From positions 1 through 26,785 of the forward strand of contig CAAELX010000014.1 in the NCBI GenBank assembly GCA_900756925.1: a stretch of 26,785 nt of DNA, in the 5' to 3' direction. Under the pieces are notes generated by a model. It had not been told where the DNA came from, did no database searches, and saw only the letters and a program-made list of their open reading frames with translations. Origin of the DNA: an uncultured Roseburia sp. Its GTDB lineage: Bacteria; Bacillota; Clostridia; Lachnospirales; Lachnospiraceae. Below, piece by piece: positions 16,153 to 22,269 of this stretch. Both the position numbers and the translations under genes were made by a program. How positions within the stretch are numbered: the first letter of the stretch is position 1; each line of letters opens with the position of its first letter.

Positions 16153-16216
16153 CACATCGTCAGGCAGCGGAAACATTCCGAGGTGCGGTTCTGCAAATGA
16201 CGTATGGAAACGATGT
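16153..16216 (-). promoter_or_regulatory. Structured 5' leader of ktrB
   Basis: On the minus strand ACATCGT (16210-16216) can pair with ACGATGT (16153-16159), enclosing a CGGAA-TGT-TTCCG hairpin (16168-16180). K+ transporter leaders in Firmicutes often carry the ydaO c-di-AMP riboswitch, but I could not find that consensus here. Confidence 0.35.
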
Positions 16217-16238
16217 CTCTCTTCCGGAAAAGAAATGG

Positions 16239-16267
16239 TTGAGAAAAGAGCATGAAGACATTATAAT
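16239..16267 (+). promoter_or_regulatory. Promoter for the anchored protein / DUF1653 unit
   Basis: TTGAGA (16239-16244), 17-base spacer, TATAAT (16262-16267). The -10 overlaps that of the divergent ktrB promoter. Confidence 0.7.
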
Positions 16268-16288
16268 ACTTTTAAAGATTTTTGTACA
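16260..16288 (-). promoter_or_regulatory. ktrB promoter
   Basis: On the minus strand: TGTACA (16283-16288), 17-base spacer and TATAAT (16260-16265). The -10 boxes of the two opposite promoters share the palindrome ATTATAAT (16260-16267). Confidence 0.65.
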
Positions 16289-16375
16289 GAAAAATAGGTT
16301 TTGCATGGGAAGCACAGGTCATAGACGGTGCGGATACATGCAGGAGAGACATTGTAGAAAGCGGGAGGAGAACGA

Positions 16376-17113
16376 ATGTCAGGGTTACTAACTTTTTTAA
16401 TTATTGCGATCTGGATCGGTACCGTGATTGCAAAGAACAGTTCAGGAAGCAGCAAGAAGAGAACGACTTATATCAACGGAAAGCCGGTTGAACCACCAAA
16501 GAAGAATAACTGGAATACAGAACGCACAGGGAATACAACTTACAGAAGCAGTACATCCTATAAGGGCAACAGTTCCTACAGCAGCCAGGCTGGCAGCAGG
16601 AACAGCACGGACACTTACAGACAGATGCAGGAACTTCGGAATAAAGTGACTAAGAGTCTGCAGGAGATGCGTGCGAACGCCGAGGCGGGAAATCAGAAGT
16701 ACCGTACAGCACCGCCATCTTACCGGAGCAGTACATACAGTCCGTCAGCCGGTTATCAGAGAGGCAGCACACTTGCCACAAAGCAGGATGGCGACATCTT
16801 AAGCCGTGCAAAGCAGAATGTGCAGGAGAATGACCAGGATCTGTTAAAGGAAGCAGACCATCTCCAGCATGAGGCAGCCCGCGGAGCTGCAGATGCCCCG
16901 ATCCTGACACCGAGCCAGCAGGTTGCAATGCAGCCGGGGAAACCGGTCGGACAGCAGATTGGTGCAGAGTTCGACGAAGACTGTGATAACAGGAAGAAAA
17001 TTCAGGATCTGATGATCATGGGATACAGCGGCAATCTGGAATTCGAGCGCGATTTTGTAGCGGAAGGCGTGGATATGTTAAACCGTTATCAGGAGTTCGG
17101 AAGCAATTTTTAA
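16376..17113 (+). CDS. Hypothetical membrane-anchored low-complexity protein
   Basis: I do not recognise this 245-residue protein. It starts with a single hydrophobic segment (residues about 3-20, LLTFLIIAIWIGTVIA), then a basic Lys/Ser stretch, a Ser/Tyr/Thr/Asn-rich disordered region (about 30-80), a short helix (about 85-105), another low-complexity part, and a more conserved-looking acidic C-terminus (about 190-245, with DLMIMGYSGNLEFERDF). A Lys/Arg-rich stretch right after the span favours a cytoplasmic C-terminal part. The ATG at 16376 follows GGGAGGAG. The next gene, a DUF1653 protein, begins 74 bases downstream and shares its promoter. Confidence 0.8.
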   Translation: MSGLLTFLIIAIWIGTVIAKNSSGSSKKRTTYINGKPVEPPKKNNWNTERTGNTTYRSSTSYKGNSSYSSQAGSRNSTDTYRQMQELRNKVTKSLQEMRANAEAGNQKYRTAPPSYRSSTYSPSAGYQRGSTLATKQDGDILSRAKQNVQENDQDLLKEADHLQHEAARGAADAPILTPSQQVAMQPGKPVGQQIGAEFDEDCDNRKKIQDLMIMGYSGNLEFERDFVAEGVDMLNRYQEFGSNF

Positions 17114-17187
17114 CAGTTTTGGATTGCCTGTGAAAGTGGAAAGATGGAAAGGCAGCAGGGGAAGACAGAAAGCAGGAGGAGACAAAG

Positions 17188-17907
17188 ATGGAGCGGATTC
17201 CAAAAAGCGGTGAATTTTACCGCCATTTTAAGAATAAATTGTATCAGGTCATCACGGTGGCAACCCATTCGGAGACCGGGGAACAGCTGGTGATCTATCA
17301 GGCACTCTATGGCGATTATAAAACGTACGCGAGACCGCTTGCCATGTTTTCAAGTGAGGTCGACCATGAGAAATATCCGGATGTGGTGCAGAAGTACCGG
17401 TTTGAGCGGGTAGAGCCGGGAGACTGGGAGAAACATGTGGAGCAGGCATCTGCCTGGGAAGATACTGGGGCAGCGTCAGATGCGGACTGCGACGGAGCAG
17501 AGAAATTTCCGGATACGGCAGGATACAGGAAATGTGAAGAGGTACAAACACAGGAAATAAAAAAATATAATACCCCGGAAGTATTGACAGAAGGATCCGG
17601 GAAAATTTGCAACACAGAACAGGAAACAGCCCAGATCACAGAAGATAGTCGGACGGTTGAAAACCAGGCGGATGAATCGAAAGCTCAGATCAACCCGAAA
17701 GTTCTTGAATTTCTTGATACGGAAGACTTCGACGAGCGCTATAACATTCTGGTATCCCTGCGCGATGAGTTAGACGACCAGATGGTGAATATCCTTGCCG
17801 TAGCTTTAGATGTTGTGATCCCGGAGGGCAGGATCGAGGAACGCTATGATGCCCTTAAGAACTGCCTTAGAACAAGGCAGCGATATGAGAGTACGAGACT
17901 GCGCTAG
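17188..17907 (+). CDS. DUF1653 domain protein
   Basis: A 239-residue protein with an N-terminal DUF1653 domain (about 5-75: YRHFKNKLYQVI, QLVIYQALYGDY, ARPLAMF and the F.RVE ending), a small beta-rich domain of unknown role. A poorly conserved acidic linker follows (about 80-165), then a helical C-terminal domain (about 170-239, FLDTEDFDERYNIL and EGRIEERYDALKNCL). The start follows AGGAGGAGACAAAG. No catalytic residues are apparent. It is the second gene of a unit divergent from ktrB and ends at a hairpin terminator. The family call is solid; the function is unknown. Confidence 0.88.
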   Translation: MERIPKSGEFYRHFKNKLYQVITVATHSETGEQLVIYQALYGDYKTYARPLAMFSSEVDHEKYPDVVQKYRFERVEPGDWEKHVEQASAWEDTGAASDADCDGAEKFPDTAGYRKCEEVQTQEIKKYNTPEVLTEGSGKICNTEQETAQITEDSRTVENQADESKAQINPKVLEFLDTEDFDERYNILVSLRDELDDQMVNILAVALDVVIPEGRIEERYDALKNCLRTRQRYESTRLR

Positions 17908-17948
17908 CAATGTTGTGGGAGGGTATATGTGCAGATCAATGTAAAATG

Positions 17949-17990
17949 AATGCTCAGATTATGGAATACGCCAAATGATCTGAGCATTTT
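17949..17990. terminator. Bidirectional terminator between DUF1653 and CYTH genes
   Basis: AATGCTCAGAT (17949-17959) and ATCTGAGCATT (17978-17988) pair perfectly over 11 bp, with T-rich sequence after the stem on the plus strand and an AAAAT tract before it that serves the minus strand. Confidence 0.85.
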
Positions 17991-18031
17991 AGTGTTTTAC
18001 AGGCATAAAAAAGTGGAGAAATTGACTTGTT

Positions 18032-18475
18032 TTAGCGCTTGCTGAGTGTACTGTTGTGGTATTTCGAAGAAAAGGTTACATCCTCCCCGAACCATGCAGG
18101 CGGCACAAAGCGTTCTGCTTCTTCCTTCGTCTCAAATTCTACCTCTGCTAACACAAGCGGGGCAAGCTCCCCTTCGAATACATCGAGCTCAATCGTGAGC
18201 TTCTCTGTGAGCGGAATCAGATACCGTTTCTTTTCAATCAGAATGCCGTCAATCTTCTTCTTCAGGTGTGCGAAAGACTCTGAGTTTAAAGACAGATTAT
18301 ACTCTTCCCGGCACATCAGTCCGGCACCCTTATAGGTCAGCGTGTACTTGTCATTCGATTTCCGGATCCGGACAACTGGATCGGTATTCAGATATCCTTG
18401 TTCGATCTGCCTGCATTCGTATTGTTCCAGGTGATCTGGGAGAGTGTCTATTAAATATTTTCGTTCGATTTCCAT
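18032..18475 (-). CDS. CYTH domain protein (putative triphosphatase)
   Basis: A member of the CYTH/triphosphate tunnel metalloenzyme family, 147 residues, which hydrolyse triphosphate groups (often inorganic tripolyphosphate in bacteria). The diagnostic ExExK motif is EIERK at residues 2-6, and the tunnel strands follow: VVRIRK, YTLTYKG, EEYNL, IEKKRYLI and IELDVFEGEL. The terminal AEVEFETKEEAERF element is typical. The start at 18475 puts AAAGGAGA six bases upstream; an in-frame ATG eight codons earlier (18499) lies inside the dispersed repeat with no such site. The exact substrate cannot be read. The leader of this gene contains copy B of the repeat, which may supply its -10 box. Confidence 0.9.
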   Translation of the reverse strand: MEIERKYLIDTLPDHLEQYECRQIEQGYLNTDPVVRIRKSNDKYTLTYKGAGLMCREEYNLSLNSESFAHLKKKIDGILIEKKRYLIPLTEKLTIELDVFEGELAPLVLAEVEFETKEEAERFVPPAWFGEDVTFSSKYHNSTLSKR

Positions 18476-18498
18476 GGGAATCTCCTTTTTAGAATTCA

Positions 18499-18542
18499 TG
18501 ATCTACACGCACTTCGTGCGGCAGTCTTATTATATCGTGAAC
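18499..18542 (-). repeat. Dispersed repeat, copy B, upstream of the CYTH gene
   Basis: This is the inverted copy of 2-45 (39 of 44 identical). Here the centre forms a perfect CGCAC-GAA-GTGCG hairpin. On the minus strand it contains TATAAT (18529-18534) with CTGGCA 18 bases upstream (18553-18558), so it could be part of the CYTH promoter. The 18476-18742 gap is otherwise empty apart from the promoter at 18665. Confidence 0.7.
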
Positions 18543-18664
18543 TTGCAGTGTATGCCAGAAGAAATATCCATTTTGCAGGAGAGGAAGTAGATTTTCTGTT
18601 AGGTGTACAGGTGTCTTTCTTTACTTGTATAACAGGACATTGGTGTTTCGCCGATAGAAACATA

Positions 18665-18693
18665 TTGACGTAAAATTTTCACCGATTTATAAT
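18665..18693 (+). promoter_or_regulatory. Promoter of the DJ-1 family gene
   Basis: TTGACG (18665-18670), 17-base spacer, TATAAT (18688-18693). The predicted start of transcription near 18700 rules out the upstream in-frame ATG at 18692 and supports the start at 18743. Confidence 0.85.
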
Positions 18694-18742
18694 GAAAAAA
18701 GATTGTAACAGTACAAAATCGAAAAGCATGGAGGAAAATATC

Positions 18743-19309
18743 ATGAAAAAAACAGCAATCTTTATGGCAGACGGATGCGAAGAGATCGAAGCCCTCACTG
18801 TAGTTGATATCATCCGCAGAGCCCAGATGGAGATCACAACCATTTCCATTTCTGATAAAAAAGAAGTGACCAGTTCTCACAACGTAACTTTCTTTGCAGA
18901 TGCAATTGCTTCAGAGGTGGACTTTGATGAATACGATGCAGTTGTACTTCCGGGAGGAATGCCTGGAACCTTAAATCTTGGCGCAAGCGAGATCGTAAAC
19001 GAAGTGGTAAAGAAGTTCGCGGCAGAAGGCAAGATCGTTGCTGCAATCTGTGCAGGACCAAGCGTACTTGGCGCAGCAGGTGTGTTAGAGGGAAGACATG
19101 CAACCTGCCATCCGGGATTTGAACCGAAATTAACAGGTGCCGAGACCTGTGAGGATGCCGTTGTGGTAGATGGCAACATCATCACAAGCCGCGGTATGGG
19201 AACCGGCATCGACTTCTCACTCGCTTTATTAGACTGCCTGACAGACTATGACGAAGAAGTATCTGCCCAGGTGAAAAAAGGTATTGTTTACCGCAATTTA
19301 GAAGAGTAA
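18743..19309 (+). CDS. DJ-1/PfpI family protein (YajL-like)
   Basis: A single-domain cytoplasmic protein of 188 residues in the DJ-1/ThiJ/PfpI superfamily. The nucleophile-elbow cysteine is Cys 103 in AAICAGPSVLG, the conserved Glu is Glu 16 in DGCEEIEAL, and a His follows in ATCHPGF; TSRGMGTGIDFSLAL completes the family pattern. Members are described as stress-protective proteins acting on glycated or oxidised targets, though the exact biochemical role of bacterial homologues is debated. The start follows GGAGGA and is supported by the promoter position. It is monocistronic and ends in a bidirectional terminator facing the SASP gene. Confidence 0.93.
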   Translation: MKKTAIFMADGCEEIEALTVVDIIRRAQMEITTISISDKKEVTSSHNVTFFADAIASEVDFDEYDAVVLPGGMPGTLNLGASEIVNEVVKKFAAEGKIVAAICAGPSVLGAAGVLEGRHATCHPGFEPKLTGAETCEDAVVVDGNIITSRGMGTGIDFSLALLDCLTDYDEEVSAQVKKGIVYRNLEE

Positions 19310-19327
19310 AAAAGCTCACAAGCTTAC

Positions 19328-19381
19328 AAAAAAGCCACCGCATATCTCTGGCAGCTGCGAGAGATGTGTAGTGGCTTTTTT
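19328..19381. terminator. Bidirectional terminator between DJ-1 and SASP genes
   Basis: AAAAAAGCCAC (19328-19338) pairs with GTGGCTTTTTT (19371-19381), and an inner GCATATCTCT/AGAGATGTGT helix continues the stem. It is A-rich on one side and T-rich on the other, so it can work in both directions. Confidence 0.93.
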
Positions 19382-19389
19382 CCTGATGG

Positions 19390-19608
19390 CTATTTCTTCA
19401 TCTGTTCTTCCTGCTTCATGATCATTTTCTTGACCATCTCACCACCAATGCTTCCGGCCTGTGCAGAAGTTAAGTCACCGTTGTAGCCTTCTTTCAAAGG
19501 TACACCGATCTCACTTGCAACTTCCTGTTTGAAACGATTCATAGCCTCTTTTGCCTGTGGTACAGCCATTTTACTGGTGCCTGAACCTGAATTGTTAGAT
19601 CCGCTCAT
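19390..19608 (-). CDS. Alpha/beta-type small acid-soluble spore protein
   Basis: A DNA-binding spore protein that saturates the dormant chromosome and protects it from UV and heat; it is later degraded by the Gpr protease. The 72-residue sequence has the two conserved blocks of the family: a helix ending in FKQEVASEIGV (with the Glu-Ile/Val-Ala-type Gpr cleavage region) and GDLTSAQAGSIGGEMVKKMI. Translation starts after GGAGGTGA, 6 bases from the ATG at 19608. I looked for a sigma-G promoter on the minus strand upstream and did not find a convincing one. Its presence indicates a spore-forming lineage. Confidence 0.95.
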   Translation of the reverse strand: MSGSNNSGSGTSKMAVPQAKEAMNRFKQEVASEIGVPLKEGYNGDLTSAQAGSIGGEMVKKMIMKQEEQMKK

Positions 19609-19947
19609 GGTTTCACCTCCATATTTTTTCGAGTGTTTGATAGTTGACAGACCGGGATCCGGTAAGTGCGACGCCGGTCAGACAGGAGCACGACAGCGGC
19701 ATCACACCACGATATCCCGGATGCAAACCGTTGTTGTATGTCCTGATGCTATTGTCTGCAATGCTAGAAAAGATATGCTGGAAATTTGTGACAATTATAT
19801 ATTTAGATGCAAAAAGTTCAAAATTGTATTGACAATATAAAACAGGTGTGCTTTACTTGGATAGTAAGCTAAATTGCACCTGAATCAGGGCAGAGCTAAG
19901 ATGCGATGCTTCTTAAGTGCAAAATTTTAAGAAAGAGAGGTAACGAC

Positions 19948-20031
19948 ATGATTCAGTTTACAGCATTGTACGATAAGACAGAAAGAAAAATGAATCATAG
20001 GAGAGAGAATTACCTCGGAAGTCTTAGATAA
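19948..20031 (+). CDS. Possible 27-residue leader peptide
   Basis: An ATG at 19948 follows AAGAGAGG and opens 27 codons, beginning MIQFTALYDKTERK and ending in LGSLR. It lies between a possible promoter and the terminator at 20065. It may be a leader peptide, a small protein, or the front of a decayed gene. I recognise no homologue, and nothing proves that it is translated. Confidence 0.25.
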   Translation: MIQFTALYDKTERKMNHRRENYLGSLR

Positions 20032-20064
20032 GCTGTAAGATACAGTTTCTGAAAGAAGATGGAG

Positions 20065-20092
20065 CCGCAGCGTAATTCGTTGCGGATTTTTT
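20065..20092 (+). terminator. Intrinsic terminator after the short leader frame
   Basis: CCGCAGCG (20065-20072) and CGTTGCGG (20078-20085) pair over 8 bp with one wobble around TAATT, followed by ATTTTTT. Confidence 0.88.
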
Positions 20093-20124
20093 ATGCGATA
20101 AAACCAGACAATCGTATGCCTTGT

Positions 20125-20160
20125 GCGCCCCGCAGCGGATGACTGCGCGGGCGCTTTTTT
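20125..20160 (+). terminator. Second, tandem intrinsic terminator
   Basis: GCGCCCCGCAG (20125-20135) pairs with CTGCGCGGGCGC (20143-20154) with one bulge, then six T residues (20155-20160). It lies 33 bases after the previous terminator. Confidence 0.88.
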
Positions 20161-20252
20161 CATGACATAGAATGTTCGCGGAGCGTGCATTTTATTGTTT
20201 GACAATAGAGTGTTTGCAAAATATGGCACCGGTTCAAGAATGATAGCGTTAA

Positions 20253-20328
20253 GGGAACCGGAGGTATCTGGCGGGAAACAGTATCTGTGTCCTGTTTCCC
20301 GCAGGAGACAGCAAGGGAACTGTATCTG
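20253..20328 (+). repeat. Three imperfect GGGAA-N-GTATCTG repeats and a hairpin in the exporter leader
   Basis: GGGAA followed 2-6 bases later by GTATCTG occurs at 20253-20270, 20273-20287 and 20315-20328. The middle copy is inside a perfect 11-bp stem, GCGGGAAACAG (20271-20281) with CTGTTTCCCGC (20292-20302), without a T-run. A second stem, CCGGTTC/GAACCGG, lies just upstream (20229-20260). These could be regulator sites or an RNA leader. Confidence 0.5.
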
Positions 20329-20373
20329 GAAAAAGAGAAAAAGAGGCAAAAGGGAAAACAAGGAGAGCAGACA

Positions 20374-22107
20374 ATGAAAAAATTAAGTAGTTATATCGGA
20401 CGCTACTGGTACGGGTATGTATTTGCAGTTGCGAGCATGCTCATAGCCATCACGCTTGATATGTTATATCCGAAAATTACGCAGAGCATTGTGGATGACG
20501 TCATTATGGGCGGTCAGATGGAGCTTCTGACGAAGCTTCTGGCTGGATTTGTATTTGTAGGAATTGGACGGAGCATCTTCGGTTACTGCAAGGAATTTAC
20601 ATTTGATTATCTCTCAACCAAGATTGGGGCAGAGATGCGAAAAGATTTATTTAACCATATCCAGACACTGTCGATGCGCTACTTTGATGACACAAACACG
20701 GGAGAGCTGATGGCAAGAGTGAAGGATGATATCGATAAAGTACAGAATTCGCTGGGATATGTGGGAATGCTTCTGATCGAGGTGACGTTCCATGTGACCT
20801 TTGTCCTGTATTGCATGTTCTCCCTCAACTGGAAGATGACATTCCTTCCGGTGGCAGTCATGGCAGGATGTGCCGCAGTGGCGATTATCATGGAGCGCAG
20901 GTTGGACAAGATTTATGAGGACATCAGTGAGGAAAATGCGGTGCTTACCACAGTGGCAGAAGAAAATCTGGCAGGTGTGCGTACTGTAAAGGCATTTGCA
21001 AGGGAAGATTACGAGATCAAAAAGTTCTTGTCCCACAATGAGCGGTACTACAACTTAAATATTACACAGTCAAAGGTGCTGGTGCGCTATTATCCGATTT
21101 TCCAGTTTGTAGGGAAAGCACTGCCGGTTGCCACGACTATCCTCGGAGGTATCTCCGTTATGCATGGCAATATGTCGTTAGGTGCGCTTGTAGCCTATGT
21201 GGAATACAGCCGCAACTGTACGTGGCCGATGGAGATGATGGGCTGGCTCACCAATGACCTGTCCTCCGCAGTGGCATCTTACCGGAAAATCCGTAAAATT
21301 TACGATGTGAAACCGGAGATTGAGGATGCCAAGGACAGTGTGACATTAGATTCCGTTAAAGGGGATATTGATTTTGAACATGTTTCCTTCGAACTCGATG
21401 GCAAGAAGATTCTTTCGGACATCAGTTTTTCTGTGAAAGAGGGAAAAACACTGGGAATCATGGGAGCGACCGGTTCCGGAAAATCATCCATTATCAACCT
21501 GCTGCACCGTTTTTACGATGCAAATGAAGGCTGCGTGAAGTTAGACGGTGTGGATATCCGGAAACTGTCCTTGAGACAGCTCCGTCGAAGCATTGCGGTA
21601 GTTCTGCAGGATGTCTTCCTCTTCTCCGATACGATCGAGGAAAATATCAAAATGGGAAACCGGAAAACGATGCAGATGGATGAAATCCGGAGTGCAGCAG
21701 CGAGTGCCCAGGCGAGCAGCTTCATTGAAAAAATGGACGAACAGTACAACACAGTTATCGGTGAGCGTGGCGTAGGACTTTCCGGCGGACAGAAACAGCG
21801 TATCAGTATCGCGCGTGCCCTCTCCAAGCACAGTCCAATCCTCGTCATGGACGATTCCACATCCGCCCTTGACATGGAGACCGAGCACGAGATCCAGAAT
21901 ACCCTAAACACCCTGACAGATACGACGAAAATTATCATCGCCCACCGTATCTCCGCTGTCTGTCACGCCGATGAGATCATCTATCTCAAAGATGGCGTTA
22001 TCGCTGAGCGAGGAACCCACGAGGAGCTCTTAGCGAAGAAGGGACTCTACTACGCGACTTATCAGGCGCAGTACGGCAGCTACCTGTCCGCAGAAGCAGC
22101 TATGTAG
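20374..22107 (+). CDS. Heterodimeric ABC exporter, subunit with degenerate catalytic site
   Basis: Half-transporter of the type I exporter fold (LmrC/BmrC/TM287-like), 577 residues: six spans in about 1-300 and the nucleotide-binding domain after about 330. Walker A is GATGSGKSS (364-372), the signature LSGGQ (469-473) is canonical, but Walker B reads VMDDST with Asp 494 in place of the catalytic Glu. The start at 20374 is chosen because AAGGAGAG lies 8 bases upstream; an in-frame GTG start further upstream falls in a hairpin. The partner follows after 162 bases. The pair probably exports drugs, lipids or peptides; the substrate is unknown. Confidence 0.92.
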   Translation: MKKLSSYIGRYWYGYVFAVASMLIAITLDMLYPKITQSIVDDVIMGGQMELLTKLLAGFVFVGIGRSIFGYCKEFTFDYLSTKIGAEMRKDLFNHIQTLSMRYFDDTNTGELMARVKDDIDKVQNSLGYVGMLLIEVTFHVTFVLYCMFSLNWKMTFLPVAVMAGCAAVAIIMERRLDKIYEDISEENAVLTTVAEENLAGVRTVKAFAREDYEIKKFLSHNERYYNLNITQSKVLVRYYPIFQFVGKALPVATTILGGISVMHGNMSLGALVAYVEYSRNCTWPMEMMGWLTNDLSSAVASYRKIRKIYDVKPEIEDAKDSVTLDSVKGDIDFEHVSFELDGKKILSDISFSVKEGKTLGIMGATGSGKSSIINLLHRFYDANEGCVKLDGVDIRKLSLRQLRRSIAVVLQDVFLFSDTIEENIKMGNRKTMQMDEIRSAAASAQASSFIEKMDEQYNTVIGERGVGLSGGQKQRISIARALSKHSPILVMDDSTSALDMETEHEIQNTLNTLTDTTKIIIAHRISAVCHADEIIYLKDGVIAERGTHEELLAKKGLYYATYQAQYGSYLSAEAAM

Positions 22108-22269
22108 AGCTGCCAGAAGCCAGTCGGTTTTCAAGATAAAATAGCAATTGGGCAGTACTTACAGGATACACAATAAGACAGGTATATCCATCCCAATCCA
22201 CCACAACCTGGAGAGCGTTTCACAAAATCTGAACACAACGTATATTATTTTTATAAAAGGAGGCCTCTC

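Larger units (their letters stand above)
19609..20373. other. Long intergenic stretch with leader-like structure before the ABC exporter
   Basis: Apart from one possible 27-codon frame, this 765-base stretch has no convincing gene. It holds the SASP upstream region, a TTGACA (19829-19834, weak TTTACT 17 bases on), a CAGGTG/CACCTG-bounded hairpin at about 19851-19890, two intrinsic terminators (20065-20092, 20125-20160), a TTGACA at 20200 with a poor -10, and two hairpins in the apparent exporter leader (20229-20260 and 20271-20302). Confidence 0.5.

Noticed and set aside
16115..16260. ydaO-type c-di-AMP riboswitch in the ktrB leader
   Set aside because: The conserved core bases of that class could not be found; only unassigned stems are present.
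18540..18605. Short frame reading ELAVYARRN and FAGEEVDFLLG beside repeat copy B
   Set aside because: It could be a gene remnant, but it is too short, has no start or homologue I can name, and may be chance.
19609..19740. Sigma-G promoter for the SASP gene
   Set aside because: No pair of boxes close to the sigma-G consensus at proper spacing could be seen on the minus strand.
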